Source: an uncultured Pelagibacteraceae bacterium
GTDB lineage: Bacteria > Pseudomonadota > Alphaproteobacteria > Pelagibacterales > Pelagibacteraceae
NCBI GenBank assembly: GCA_902609855.1
Contig: CACLTL010000002.1
Coordinates: forward strand, 62,001 to 126,000
Reading direction: 5' to 3'
DNA length: 64,000 nt
The translations under genes were made by a program, and so were the position numbers. Positions 32,208 through 42,371 of the stretch are shown piece after piece. Positions within the stretch are counted from its first letter, which is position 1; each line of letters opens with the position of its first letter. Under the pieces are notes generated by a model. The model ran no database searches and was not told the origin of the DNA. It saw nothing but the letters and a program-made list of their open reading frames with translations.

Positions 32208-33465
32208 ATTTTTTGCATAACCTTTTAAATATTACACCTCTGTTTTCAAAATTTGAAAACTGATCAAATGAAGCTGCTGCAGGGCTAAGTAGAATATTTT
32301 TTTCTCCATGTGTTTCTAATTGAATGTCTTTGGAAATTTTATTTAATGAATTCTTTAAATTTTTAGTTATTGAGAAAACTAATTTCCCCTGAATCTGATT
32401 TTTAAAAAAGTTTACGTGTTTTCCGATTAAATAACACTTAACAACATTTTTCTTAATTTTTGAAAGGTTAAATTTATCACCTTTTTTTGGAAGGCCTCCT
32501 AAAATCCAATAAATATTTTTCAAACTTGATAATGCTAGCTTGGTTGCGATGAACGATGTTGCTTTTGAATCATTAATAAATGAAACATCTTTTTTTTTTA
32601 AGAAAAATTCAAATCTATGAGGAAGACCCTGAAAAGTATTCATAGCACTAATAAAATTATTTTTTTTTATTTTTAGTAATTTAGCAAAAGTGTAAATAAA
32701 ACTTACATTTTCATCATTAATATCTGAAGTTAAGTAATTATTTTTGATTTTAGATTTAATTTTTTTATAGTCTTTTTTATTAGGTATAATTACTTTGCTT
32801 AAAAATTTTTTACTCTTAAAAACTTTTTTTAAACTTTCATTTAAAATGGCATAATTTTTTTTTGTTTGTAAACTGAAAATCTTTAGTTTTGATTTCAAAT
32901 AGTTTGCTTTTGTCCCGTGCCAATCTAAATGATCGTTAGTCAAATTAAGAAAAAAAGCGTAATCTGGTTTTATAAACTTTGAGTGCGAAAGTTGAAATGA
33001 AGAAGCTTCTATGATTATAAAACTTTTACGAAAATATTTAAGATTTAGTATTGGTGTGCCTATATTACCACCTAATGAAAACTTGAGTTTATTTTTTTTT
33101 AGGAGATGTGCAAGTAATTTGCAAGTAGTTGATTTACCATTGGTGCCGGTTACAACTATACTTTTCAATTTTTTATTTGACAAATAAAAAAGATCTAAAT
33201 CAGTAATGACTTTTTTTTTATATATACTTAAATGTTTATTTTTAATCAAACTAATGCCTGGAGACAAAACAATATAATCAACTTGTTTTAAAGTTTTTTT
33301 CAAATTTCTCACTCTGTAATTTCTGAATAGTTTTATTTTTTTATCATCCCAAATTTTAAAATTTTTTATTTTGTTTTTTTTGAAAAACCTAATCACAGAT
33401 ATTCCAGATAACCCTAATCCATAAATAAGAAACGAATGTTCTTTGAGTTTTGAAATTTGCAACAT
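32188..33465 (-). CDS. murD: UDP-N-acetylmuramoylalanine-D-glutamate ligase
   Basis: The Mur ligase (425 aa from this start) adds D-Glu. Motifs are YGLGLSGISVIRFF at the N-terminus, ATP loop VTGTNGKSTTCKLL, and NLTNDHLDWHGT. ATG at 33465 is preferred because the gene then begins two bases after the mraY stop and the protein starts MLQISKLKEHSF, just before the Rossmann-like strand. An upstream in-frame start (33525) would lie inside mraY. Confidence 0.95.
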   Translation of the reverse strand: MLQISKLKEHSFLIYGLGLSGISVIRFFKKNKIKNFKIWDDKKIKLFRNYRVRNLKKTLKQVDYIVLSPGISLIKNKHLSIYKKKVITDLDLFYLSNKKLKSIVVTGTNGKSTTCKLLAHLLKKNKLKFSLGGNIGTPILNLKYFRKSFIIIEASSFQLSHSKFIKPDYAFFLNLTNDHLDWHGTKANYLKSKLKIFSLQTKKNYAILNESLKKVFKSKKFLSKVIIPNKKDYKKIKSKIKNNYLTSDINDENVSFIYTFAKLLKIKKNNFISAMNTFQGLPHRFEFFLKKKDVSFINDSKATSFIATKLALSSLKNIYWILGGLPKKGDKFNLSKIKKNVVKCYLIGKHVNFFKNQIQGKLVFSITKNLKNSLNKISKDIQLETHGEKNILLSPAAASFDQFSNFENRGVIFKRLCKKYARKFY

Positions 33466-33467
33466 GC

Positions 33468-34553
33468 TTACCTCAGCTTTAATGTTGCTAGCCCAACCAA
33501 TGCTAAAATGATAGCAATAATCCAAAACCTAATAACAATGGTAGACTCCGCCCAACCCTTTTTTTCAAAATGGTGATGTATTGGAGCCATTTTAAAAAAT
33601 CTTTTGCCAGTCAACTTAAATGAAACAACTTGAATAATAACTGAAACTGTTTCCAATACAAACAAACCTCCGATTATTGCTAAAACAATTTCATGTTTAA
33701 CTATAATCGCAATTGCAGCTAGTGAACCTCCAAGAGAAAGTGAGCCTGTATCTCCCATAAATATTTTAGCTGGAGGAGCATTGTACCAAAGAAAACCTAA
33801 ACAAGAACCAACAACCGAACCACAAAAAATAGATAATTCTCCTACATCAGGTATATATTGTATCTGTAAATATTCAGAAAAAATTGTATTTCCCACTACG
33901 TAGGAAATTAAAGTAAAAGATAAAGCAACAAGCATGACTGGCACAGTTGCTAGTCCATCTAAGCCGTCAGTTAAATTAACGGCATTGGAAGCTCCAATAA
34001 TAACAAATAGTCCAAAGGGTATGAAAAATAAACCCATGTACCATATTAAATTTTTGAAAAATGGAAAATAAAGATTGTATAAATATTCATGGTCAGAATA
34101 ATTAATTAAAATAAACAATGTAACAATACCAATTAAAACTTGGCCGAGAAACTTATATCTCGATTTGAGGCCACTAGAATTTTTAAATTTAATTTTTAGA
34201 ATATCATCTACTAATCCTAAAACACCCAAAGATAAAGAAACAAAGATTAAAGTCCAAACATATATGTTTGTTAAGTCAGCCCATAAAAGAGTGCTAAATA
34301 AAATTCCTATTATGATTATCACTCCTCCCATAGTTGGAGTTCCAGTTTTTTTTATAATATGATCAATTGGTCCATCTTGTCTTATAGGTCCAGTTATCAT
34401 TTTTTCCGAAAATAATTTTATGAGGGGACCTCCAATTATAAATACAATCACCAGGGAAGTAATTACTGACAGACCAGTCCTAAATGTTAAATATTTAAAT
34501 ACATTTAAAAAAGAATATTGATCGATTAAAGAAGTTAACAAATTAAATAACAT
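33468..34553 (-). CDS. mraY: Phospho-MurNAc-pentapeptide transferase MraY
   Basis: This 361 aa protein has about ten membrane helices and transfers phospho-MurNAc-pentapeptide to undecaprenyl phosphate, making lipid I. Motifs are KTGTPTMGGVIII, GLVDDILK (Asp pair), NAVNLTDGLDGLA, FMGDTGSLSLGG and the C-terminal MAPIHHHFEKKGW. The stop abuts the murE/murF boundary gene upstream and murD follows after two bases. Confidence 0.97.
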   Translation of the reverse strand: MLFNLLTSLIDQYSFLNVFKYLTFRTGLSVITSLVIVFIIGGPLIKLFSEKMITGPIRQDGPIDHIIKKTGTPTMGGVIIIIGILFSTLLWADLTNIYVWTLIFVSLSLGVLGLVDDILKIKFKNSSGLKSRYKFLGQVLIGIVTLFILINYSDHEYLYNLYFPFFKNLIWYMGLFFIPFGLFVIIGASNAVNLTDGLDGLATVPVMLVALSFTLISYVVGNTIFSEYLQIQYIPDVGELSIFCGSVVGSCLGFLWYNAPPAKIFMGDTGSLSLGGSLAAIAIIVKHEIVLAIIGGLFVLETVSVIIQVVSFKLTGKRFFKMAPIHHHFEKKGWAESTIVIRFWIIAIILALVGLATLKLR

Positions 34554-37325
34554 TTAGGCCCCTTTTATTACCTTTCTGCTAAAATCATTAAGTCCCGTAG
34601 CGTTAGATCCTTTAATCATTAAATAATCATTATTGGATATGATTTTACTTAAGCTAAAATCTATATCTGCATTATTTTGAATTACATTTCCTCTTTTATC
34701 TTTATTAATATACTTATAAGTGAAAATTGTTTTATTTCCCTTAACGAATACTTTATCAATATCAGAATTGTTAATAACTTTAGACAAATCTTCGTGAAAT
34801 TTTTTTGATTTAGAACCTAATTCGAGCATATCACCAAGTATCAAATACTTCTTAAATTTTTCTTTTTTAATTAAGCTCAGCTTTTTTATAGCATTTTTAA
34901 CAGATAACGGATTAGCATTGTAACTTTCATCAATTAATTTAAATCTTTTCTTATATCTTGAGACTATATGCATTTTTCCCCTTCCTTCAGGTGAGCTAAA
35001 ATATTTATATTTTGATAAAACTTTTACAAAGTCAATTTTTAGTTCTTTTAAGACTGCTATTGAGGCAAGTAAATTATAAATATTTAAATCTTTAATTTTA
35101 ATAGTTATTGTATCATTATTAATTTTAATAAAAACTTTAGACTCGTTTGCTCCGCTGATTATTTTTTTTAACTGTATATCTGAGTTATGATTTTTACCAA
35201 ATGTAGATACTTTTAGATTATATAACTTAGATTTTTTATTAAGGTAATTGAAGAACTTATCATCCCTATTCAAAATGATTGTTCCTCCTGGTTCGATTTT
35301 TTCAATTATTTCTGACTTTGCTTTTGCTATACCATTAATATTTCTGAAGTTTTCTAAATGAGCTACGCCAATATTTGTTATGACACCTAAATGTGGTTTG
35401 ACCAATCCTGTAAGATTTTTTATTTCTCCAGATCTGCTCATTCCTATCTCAAAAATTCCAAATTTATCTTCATAGCTTAAATTAGATAAACTAATTGGAA
35501 CGCCGAGTTGATTATTAAATGATTTAGGTGAAGAATGAGTTTTTCCAAAGTTTTGTAATAAATCTTTAATTAAATTTTTTAAAGAAGTTTTACCAGCACT
35601 TCCAGTAATTGCTATAATCTTGGCATAACTGTATTCACGTTTTAATTTTGCAAAATTATTTAAAAATGAAACTGGGTCTTTAACTTTAATTATCTTTTTT
35701 TTATTTTCTTCGTCTTTTTTAGAGGTGACAACACACGCTGAACCCTTCTTAAATGCGTGAGTGATGAATTTATTTCCGTCATTTTTTTTTCCTTTTATAG
35801 CTAAAAATAAGTTATCTTTTTTGATTGTTCTTGTATCAATAGAAAGTCCGTTAAAGTTTACTAGATTTAATTTTCCAATTATTTTTTTTAAGATAATTCT
35901 ATTTTGTAAATAATTTTTTTCCTTGTTATTTATAATTTTATTTTTAATATTGATTTTTTTAATAGTTTTCTTATCAGAAATATTAAGTATTTTATTTTTG
36001 TAAATTTGATATTCTTCATGACCTTTGCCAGCAACTAATATTAATTCGTGCGGTTCTGCATTTTGGATAGCTTTTTTTATAGCTAATTGTCTATTGTTAA
36101 CTTCGAAAGCTCTATTTTTTGAAATGTATTTTAAAAGTTGACGTCTTATTTTTCTTGGGTTTTCGTTTCTTGGATTATCATCCGTTATGTAAATTTTTTT
36201 ACAATTAGCATTTGCTATCTTTGCCATTAGAGGTCGCTTTTTTTTATCTCTTTCACCTCCGCATCCAAAAACTATCGAAATATTTTCTCCTGAGTTATTC
36301 TTTAAATATTGTATAGTTTTTAATAGGGCATCCGGAGTATGAGCGTAATCTATAAAAACTTTTACACCATTTTTATATTTTTTTATAAGCTCAAGCCTGC
36401 CATTTACATCTTTTAATTTATTTAATGATTTGTATATTTTTTTCTCTTTTAATCCACAAAGCTTTAAGGCTTGAACAGCCATAGTTAAATTTTTAATTTT
36501 GTAATTATCAGTTGAGATATTTAAATAATTCTTAATTTTTTTAGCTTCTCTTCTTATCTCAATTATTCTTAACTTTTTCTTCTTAGCTATCTTTTTAAGC
36601 TTGGAGAATGGTGGAATTTCTTTATCGGTAATGATCGAATTTTTTTTTCTTAAAATTTCATTAAATAAAATGAGCTTTGCACTTAGATAAGACTTCATAT
36701 TTTTATGATAGTCTAAATGATCCTGACTAAAGTTTGTAAAAACTCCACCTTTAAATCTAATATGATGTAATCTTTGTTGGTGCAAGCCATGACTCGATGC
36801 TTCAATAATCACATTATCAATTTTCTTTTTTTTTTTTAAAAAAGATAAATATTTATGAAGAGTAACTGTATCAGGGGAAGTAAGGTTTGTTTTTATAATT
36901 TTGCCATTAAACTTAATACCTAGAGTTCCAATTGATGCAGCTGGAATATTGTTAATTTTTAGTACTTGATAAAAAATATCAGCTACTGAAGTTTTTCCAT
37001 TGGTGCCTGTAACTGCAATTATATTTTTTGGTTTTAATTTATAAAATCTTGAAGCTAATTTGCTTAATAGTTGCTTTACTTTATTTGTTTTTATTAGGTG
37101 AATTTTTTTGTTTTTAATTTTGTTTTTGTTACTTTTAGAACATACAATTACTGAAGCACCCTTTTTAATTGCACTATTTATGAATTTTTCGCCATTTTTC
37201 TTAGAACCTTTTATAGCAAAAAAAATATGATTTTTTTTTACATCTTTACTATTTGTCGAAAGTCCAGAGACGTAAATGTCTTTTGTTTTTCTTGAGTTAT
37301 CTTTAATTAAATTTTTCAACAACAT
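34554..37325 (-). CDS. murE/murF: MurE-MurF fusion (bifunctional Mur ligase)
   Basis: One uninterrupted ORF encodes two Mur ligases. The first half (about residues 1-470) has GLSTNSKDVKKNHIFFAIKG, ATP loop AVTGTNGKTSVADIF and the DDNPRNENP motif, which marks meso-diaminopimelate addition (MurE). A Lys/Asn-rich linker leads to the second half, with GLSIDTRTIKKDNLFLAIKG, ATP loop ITGSAGKTSLKNLI and FNNQLGVPISLSNL (MurF, D-Ala-D-Ala addition). ATG at 37325 is chosen because MurE usually starts MLLKxLL; an in-frame ATG at 37346 gives seven more residues. It overlaps ftsI by 23 bases. Confidence 0.93.
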   Translation of the reverse strand: MLLKNLIKDNSRKTKDIYVSGLSTNSKDVKKNHIFFAIKGSKKNGEKFINSAIKKGASVIVCSKSNKNKIKNKKIHLIKTNKVKQLLSKLASRFYKLKPKNIIAVTGTNGKTSVADIFYQVLKINNIPAASIGTLGIKFNGKIIKTNLTSPDTVTLHKYLSFLKKKKKIDNVIIEASSHGLHQQRLHHIRFKGGVFTNFSQDHLDYHKNMKSYLSAKLILFNEILRKKNSIITDKEIPPFSKLKKIAKKKKLRIIEIRREAKKIKNYLNISTDNYKIKNLTMAVQALKLCGLKEKKIYKSLNKLKDVNGRLELIKKYKNGVKVFIDYAHTPDALLKTIQYLKNNSGENISIVFGCGGERDKKKRPLMAKIANANCKKIYITDDNPRNENPRKIRRQLLKYISKNRAFEVNNRQLAIKKAIQNAEPHELILVAGKGHEEYQIYKNKILNISDKKTIKKINIKNKIINNKEKNYLQNRIILKKIIGKLNLVNFNGLSIDTRTIKKDNLFLAIKGKKNDGNKFITHAFKKGSACVVTSKKDEENKKKIIKVKDPVSFLNNFAKLKREYSYAKIIAITGSAGKTSLKNLIKDLLQNFGKTHSSPKSFNNQLGVPISLSNLSYEDKFGIFEIGMSRSGEIKNLTGLVKPHLGVITNIGVAHLENFRNINGIAKAKSEIIEKIEPGGTIILNRDDKFFNYLNKKSKLYNLKVSTFGKNHNSDIQLKKIISGANESKVFIKINNDTITIKIKDLNIYNLLASIAVLKELKIDFVKVLSKYKYFSSPEGRGKMHIVSRYKKRFKLIDESYNANPLSVKNAIKKLSLIKKEKFKKYLILGDMLELGSKSKKFHEDLSKVINNSDIDKVFVKGNKTIFTYKYINKDKRGNVIQNNADIDFSLSKIISNNDYLMIKGSNATGLNDFSRKVIKGA

Positions 37326-39024
37326 GCTGATCAATAAACTCTTCATTATTTATGGCTAAAATTGGCCCAATTTTTTCTATTATTTTGCCCGCAACATAAA
37401 CAGAATTCCAACCAGAAGTATTGTAGGGAGCTCTAGTTTTAACACCTCGATAATCATAAATTAAATCTTTATTAATTTTAGGGTTTTCCAACATTACGAA
37501 TAATGAAAAATTTGGCTTATTAGTTGGAAAGATTGATATAAAAGTATTTATTTTATTTTTTTTGTCACCGTAACTCTCGGCGGTTCCTGTTTTTCCACCT
37601 ACGTAATATCCATCTTTATCAGCTAAACTCGCTGTTCCCTTGTCGCTGCTTACAACTTTTCTTAAAATATTTCGTAATTCATTGCTTGTATTACTTGAGA
37701 TTATTTTTTTCGTAACTTGAATTTTTCTGTCCTTAATTATACTTGGAGTAACTAAATTACCACCATTAACCATTGAAGCATATAAAGATGTGGCTTGGAG
37801 CGGTGTGGTAGTAATTCCGTGGCCAAATGAAATTGTCTCTAATTTACATCTATTCCATTTTATCTTATGAGGAACACCAACCTCTTCTAATTCAATTTCA
37901 GGGTTTTTTGTAAGTTTAGTATCTTTAATAAATTTTTTAAAATTTTCTTTACCAATTTTTTTTGCTAGAAGCACAGAGCCGACATTAGATGATCTTACTA
38001 GGATTTCTTCTACAGATAAATTTTTTGGGTGCTCTTTCATATCAGTGATTTCGTGAATAGAACATTTAATTTTTTTTGGTATATTCTGAATAATTGTACT
38101 TGCATCAACTAATTTTTTTTCAATAGCTAGAGCAACAGTAAAAGTCTTGAAAATTGATCCAAGTTCATAAACTCCTTTAGTAATCTTATTAATATATTTA
38201 CTATCTTTAATGGTAGCCCTTTGATTAATATTAAAGTTGGGAAGGGATACGAGAGATATTATATCTCCATTATTTACATTCATTAATAATGCACCACCTC
38301 CAGTTGCCTCAAAAGTTTCGATTGCTTCGCTCAATTCTTCATTAATTATATATTGTATATTGCTATCTAAGGTTAGTTTAAGCGGCTGATCTATTAAATT
38401 TTTATTTTTTAATTCTCTATCAAAATATTTTTCGATACCGGATATTCCATAATTATCATAATCAACTTGACCAATTATATGGCTAAATAAATTTCCATGT
38501 GTATACATTCTTGCCTGAAAAGGTTCAAACTTTATTGCTTTTTCTCCAAGAGACCATAACTTATCTTTCTCAATTTGATCAATTCTTTTCTTAATTCGAA
38601 AATATTTTTTTTGGTTTAATTTTTCTTTGATTTCATTAATAGGTAGCTCAGGAAAATTAATTCTTAATTTTATTAAAAGATTTTTTTTATCATTCACCAA
38701 TTTTGGATCAATTGCTGCGTGAAAAGTATTAATATTTCTAGATAAAATTACGTTATCTCTATCTACTATGTCTCTTCTTAAAAGACTAAAATTAGATTTT
38801 TGATTTTCTAAATTCAAGATACTTTTTTCATTTAACGAAATATGAGTAATTTTTATTGAAAAAATCAAAACCAAAGAAACAAAGAAAAAAAATAATAGAT
38901 AGATTCTATCTTGAAAATTACTTTTCTTTTTAAATATTTTTTTTTTTTTATTAGTTTCTAAATAATCTTCAAAATAAAAACTGGTTTGATTTACATTGAA
39001 ATTTTTTTTATTTTTTTTTCTCAT
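37303..39024 (-). CDS. ftsI: Septal transpeptidase FtsI (PBP3)
   Basis: This 573 aa class B penicillin-binding protein has one N-terminal membrane helix (about residues 46-65), a pedestal domain and a transpeptidase domain. Catalytic motifs are GSIFKT (SxxK), RSSNVG (SxN) and GGKTGTAES (KTG). It cross-links septal peptidoglycan with FtsW. The N-terminal cytoplasmic tail (about 40 residues, Lys/Asn/Phe-rich) is longer than usual. It overlaps ftsL by 17 bases. Confidence 0.95.
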   Translation of the reverse strand: MRKKNKKNFNVNQTSFYFEDYLETNKKKKIFKKKSNFQDRIYLLFFFFVSLVLIFSIKITHISLNEKSILNLENQKSNFSLLRRDIVDRDNVILSRNINTFHAAIDPKLVNDKKNLLIKLRINFPELPINEIKEKLNQKKYFRIKKRIDQIEKDKLWSLGEKAIKFEPFQARMYTHGNLFSHIIGQVDYDNYGISGIEKYFDRELKNKNLIDQPLKLTLDSNIQYIINEELSEAIETFEATGGGALLMNVNNGDIISLVSLPNFNINQRATIKDSKYINKITKGVYELGSIFKTFTVALAIEKKLVDASTIIQNIPKKIKCSIHEITDMKEHPKNLSVEEILVRSSNVGSVLLAKKIGKENFKKFIKDTKLTKNPEIELEEVGVPHKIKWNRCKLETISFGHGITTTPLQATSLYASMVNGGNLVTPSIIKDRKIQVTKKIISSNTSNELRNILRKVVSSDKGTASLADKDGYYVGGKTGTAESYGDKKNKINTFISIFPTNKPNFSLFVMLENPKINKDLIYDYRGVKTRAPYNTSGWNSVYVAGKIIEKIGPILAINNEEFIDQHVVEKFN

Positions 39025-39337
39025 TCAGACCCTTATAGTTTGAAAATTTTTTTTCGATTTCAGTTAAATCTGAAATATTTAAAAATATTTTAGAATGCGC
39101 AATAGGTTGATAATTTTTCAATCCAATTATTTTCAATTTTTTTTCGATTTGAGCAGGTGAGGATAAATAAAAAAAGTCTAGTTGCGCCTCATTAATATAC
39201 TCTTTTTTCAGTTGAATATTAGTATTTAATTTTGTAATTTTTTTTTCAAAAACTCTTGATTTATTTTTGATAGCTGATGTGACAATTAATAAAGCAACAA
39301 ATATAGTAATAGAAATTGCGAATTTAGTATTAAACAT
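39008..39337 (-). CDS. ftsL: FtsL-like divisome protein
   Basis: This 109 aa protein has one membrane helix (about residues 4-20) followed by a coiled-coil-like stretch (KNKSRVFEKKITKLNTNIQL), then AQLDFFYLSSPAQIEKKLKIIGL, which resembles the LxxLxSPxRIExxAxxxLGL pattern of FtsL. Position between rsmH and ftsI confirms it. It overlaps rsmH by eight bases. Confidence 0.82.
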   Translation of the reverse strand: MFNTKFAISITIFVALLIVTSAIKNKSRVFEKKITKLNTNIQLKKEYINEAQLDFFYLSSPAQIEKKLKIIGLKNYQPIAHSKIFLNISDLTEIEKKFSNYKGLNEKKK

Positions 39338-40340
39338 TAATTGCCTCCAAATCTAAATATTTTTTAAACTTTTTTTTAAGATCTTCTGGATATTCAAATT
39401 CATCCTTGCTCCTTATGGCAAACCTCAATTTTGCAGATCGTGATCTATTGTTTTGAACTATTTCTTGTTTTGATGGCCTCAAAACTTTATTTTTATAATT
39501 GTCGAATAAATTTTTTTTTGGGATCTTGTTTTCAGGAAAATATCTTGAAGGACGTGATCTGCTCCTAGAAAAACTAGAAAAAAAATATTTTATTATTCTA
39601 TCTTCTAAAGAATGAAAACTTATTACTAAAATTTTTCCACCAGGTTTTAACATTTTAGTAGCATTTATCACACCATTTATTAGTTCTGTAATCTCTTTGT
39701 TTACAAAAATCCTTAATGCTTGAAAAGTTTTTGTACATGGGTTGATTTTATTAGAGAAATTTTTTTTTTTACTTTTTTCGATTATTTTAACTAAATCATT
39801 AGTATTTGTAATTTTTTTGGTATTGCGATATTTGACAATGTTTTTTGCTATTCTATATGCCTCTTTTTCATCACCTAAAATTTTAATTACTAATTTTAAA
39901 TCTACCTCACTCAAATTATTAATTACATCAAGAGCTGTAATTCCATTTAAACCCATGGTCATATCTAATTTGTTTTTTGAATTGAAGGAAAAACCTCTAT
40001 CAAGGTCATCCAGTTGAATCGATGATAATCCCAAATCAAAAATTACTACATCTACGCTTTTTGACGAAATAGATTCTAATTGACTAAATTTGATTTGATA
40101 AAATTTAAATCTTTGTGGAAATTTTTTTTCAAGTTCTTTTGCTATTGATGATACTTTCTTATCTCGATCTATCGCTTTAACGTTAGTGTTAGAAAACTTT
40201 AAAATTTCTTTAGAATAACCTCCTCCGCCAAACGTACAATCTATAAACTTTTTTTTAGATAAAGGTGAAGATATTTTTAATACTTCGCTGATCATTACTG
40301 GAGAATGGGATAATTCCAGTGATGAGGTTTGATTGTTCAT
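39330..40340 (-). CDS. rsmH: 16S rRNA m4C1402 methyltransferase RsmH
   Basis: The 336 aa protein starts with HSPVMISEVLKI, has SAM motif FIDCTFGGGGYSKEIL, the VVIFDLGLSSIQLDD motif and ISFHSLEDRIIKYFF. These are hallmarks of RsmH (MraW), which N4-methylates C1402 of 16S rRNA. It lies 18 bases after ftsZ, which here replaces mraZ as its direct upstream neighbour. Confidence 0.96.
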   Translation of the reverse strand: MNNQTSSLELSHSPVMISEVLKISSPLSKKKFIDCTFGGGGYSKEILKFSNTNVKAIDRDKKVSSIAKELEKKFPQRFKFYQIKFSQLESISSKSVDVVIFDLGLSSIQLDDLDRGFSFNSKNKLDMTMGLNGITALDVINNLSEVDLKLVIKILGDEKEAYRIAKNIVKYRNTKKITNTNDLVKIIEKSKKKNFSNKINPCTKTFQALRIFVNKEITELINGVINATKMLKPGGKILVISFHSLEDRIIKYFFSSFSRSRSRPSRYFPENKIPKKNLFDNYKNKVLRPSKQEIVQNNRSRSAKLRFAIRSKDEFEYPEDLKKKFKKYLDLEAINV

Positions 40341-40358
40341 TAATCCAAAATTTATTCA

Positions 40359-41834
40359 TTAAAACTTTTGTTTTCTCAAAAAAGCCGGAATTTCGAAATC
40401 CTCTTCTTCATTAACATCTTGATCAAATAACTCTTGTGTTTCGTCACCTTCAAGTTCTTTATTTTCTATATCTTCGTCTGATTGATAGCTCTGTTCTTCT
40501 GAAAATAATTTTGGTGTATATTCTTCTTGATCTTGTTCAGACTTTATAGAGCTTAAATTGTCTTCTAAACTGTTATTCTCCATATATGAGGCACTTTCAA
40601 TTGAAACTCCTTCAGGAACATTGTTTAATCCTTGCTCTGTTCTAACTAAATCTTTGGCGAGATTTTCATCACTTAGATTATTTAAAGAATTACTGTGTTC
40701 CTCATCAAGCTGATAGCTTTCATCTAACTTAAGAGCAGTTGCACCTTCAATTGAGCTAAGTGTGTTGTTATCCAATCTAGGATTATGAGAAAATAGATTT
40801 TCAGAATAGCCAGTGTTTCTATTTTGTATTCTAGAAACCATATTCAGAACAGTGTTATTATTTGTTTTATGACCATCTAGTGACGTAGCAACAATAGAAA
40901 CTCTAATTTTTCCTGTCATATTTTCATCTTTGATTGCTCCAAAGATAAGTTCGGCCTCGGGGTCAACCTCTGCCCTAATTTTATTTACTGATTGATCAAC
41001 TTCAAATAAAGTAAGATCGTTTCCACCAGTAATATTAATTAATAAACCTTTAGCTCCTTGAAGGGAATATTCATCAATCAAAGGGTTGTTCAAAGCCATT
41101 TCTGTAGCGACCATAGCTCTATTCTCTCCTTCTGCCTCTCCAGTACCCATCATAGCTTTGCCCATAGCACTCATAACAGTTTCTACATCAGCAAAATCAA
41201 GATTTATCATTCCTGGTCTTACCATTAAATCTGTTACACTTTGTACTCCATGTTTTAAAACGTTGTTTGACAAATTAAATGATTCTTCAAAAGTAGTTGA
41301 CTCACTTGCAATTTTAAAAAGATTTTGATTTGGAACTACAATTACTGTGTCTAAATGTTTTTTAAATTCTTCAAGTCCTTCTATAGCTCTTCTCATTCTT
41401 TTCGGACCTTCGTAAGAAAAAGGTAATGTGGTAACACCTACAGTAAGAATATTTAATTCTCTTGCAGCCCTTGCTATTACATGTGAGGCTCCTGTTCCTG
41501 TGCCTCCTCCCATTCCTGAAGTTATAAAAACCATATTTGCTCCTTGAATGTAACTTGTAATTTCATTTAAAGACTCATCAGCTGCCGCCTGACCTATATC
41601 GTGTTTGGCTCCAGCTCCTAAACCTTTTGTTAAATTCATCCCGATTTGAATTTTTGCGTGAGCTTTGCTCATTTTTAAATCTTGTGCATCAGTATTAACC
41701 GCAACAAATTCTACTCCTTCCATACCAGACTCTATCATTGCATTAATAGCATTACCCCCAGCACCACCAACTCCTAAAACTAAAATTCTAGGTTTTAATT
41801 CCCTTAGCTCTCCTCCGCCAATATTTATACTCAT
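40359..41834 (-). CDS. ftsZ: Cell-division tubulin FtsZ
   Basis: FtsZ (491 aa from this start) has [15 protein letters not shown], the tubulin signature [13 protein letters not shown], and [11 protein letters not shown]. An acidic, Asn/Ser/Gln-rich linker follows, then the C-terminal peptide [11 protein letters not shown], which binds FtsA and other partners. ATG at 41834 overlaps the mraZ stop as ATGA, so it is preferred over the upstream in-frame ATG at 41864. The location is unusual: it follows mraZ rather than ftsA. Confidence 0.96.
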   Translation of the reverse strand: MSINIGGGELRELKPRILVLGVGGAGGNAINAMIESGMEGVEFVAVNTDAQDLKMSKAHAKIQIGMNLTKGLGAGAKHDIGQAAADESLNEITSYIQGANMVFITSGMGGGTGTGASHVIARAARELNILTVGVTTLPFSYEGPKRMRRAIEGLEEFKKHLDTVIVVPNQNLFKIASESTTFEESFNLSNNVLKHGVQSVTDLMVRPGMINLDFADVETVMSAMGKAMMGTGEAEGENRAMVATEMALNNPLIDEYSLQGAKGLLINITGGNDLTLFEVDQSVNKIRAEVDPEAELIFGAIKDENMTGKIRVSIVATSLDGHKTNNNTVLNMVSRIQNRNTGYSENLFSHNPRLDNNTLSSIEGATALKLDESYQLDEEHSNSLNNLSDENLAKDLVRTEQGLNNVPEGVSIESASYMENNSLEDNLSSIKSEQDQEEYTPKLFSEEQSYQSDEDIENKELEGDETQELFDQDVNEEEDFEIPAFLRKQKF

Positions 41835-42295
41835 TGCAGTTCTCCCTTCTGTTTTGTTTCCCATTTTAAATTAGATCTATTTTTATAAGCTTTTTTTCTA
41901 GCAATATTTTTAAATTTATCGAAATTATTTGGCTCCCAAATTTGAAATGTTTTGCCAAGACCTACAAATAAAACGTTGCTTTTTATTTTTGCGTGATTAA
42001 GTAATTTTTCAGATAATGAAATCCTTCCCTCCGTATCGAATTGTAAATTTTCACATTCAGATAATATTGATGTAGCAAAAAAATCTCTTTTTTCTTCAAA
42101 AGGATTAAGGGAATCTATAGTGTTGGAAAGCTTCTCGATTCTATCTTGAGAGCAAGCCTCCAATGCTTGATGATTAAAAGAAGGATAGGTTACAAAGCCA
42201 TTGTACCCCAAAGAACCTAGATGTGATCTAAATGTTGCTGGCACTGATACACGTCCCTTCTTGTCTATTTTGTTTTCGTAACTCGATAAAAACAT
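41831..42295 (-). CDS. mraZ: Transcriptional regulator MraZ
   Basis: The 154 aa protein contains two SpoVT/AbrB-like halves: MFLSSYENKIDKKGRVSVPATFRS at the N-terminus and the second repeat with FDTEGRISLSEKLLNHA. MraZ represses its own cluster by binding TGGG repeats, and such repeats lie 52-75 bases upstream here. It is the first gene of the 21-kb cluster and is coupled to ftsZ by a four-base overlap. Confidence 0.95.
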   Translation of the reverse strand: MFLSSYENKIDKKGRVSVPATFRSHLGSLGYNGFVTYPSFNHQALEACSQDRIEKLSNTIDSLNPFEEKRDFFATSILSECENLQFDTEGRISLSEKLLNHAKIKSNVLFVGLGKTFQIWEPNNFDKFKNIARKKAYKNRSNLKWETKQKGELQ

Positions 42296-42346
42296 TTTTA
42301 TTTAAAAACTCATTTTTAATAACAATTTTCAATATACCCTCCATAT

Positions 42347-42371
42347 TGGGATTAATTGGGATAGTATGGGT
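42347..42371 (+). promoter_or_regulatory. Predicted MraZ operator: three TGGG repeats with 10-bp period
   Basis: TGGGA, TGGGA and TGGGT begin at 42347, 42357 and 42367, exactly 10 bases apart on the plus strand. MraZ is known to bind TGGGN direct repeats upstream of its own gene. The repeats overlap the predicted promoter, consistent with repression by occlusion. They read on the strand opposite to mraZ, which differs from the orientation I recall for other bacteria. Confidence 0.65.
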
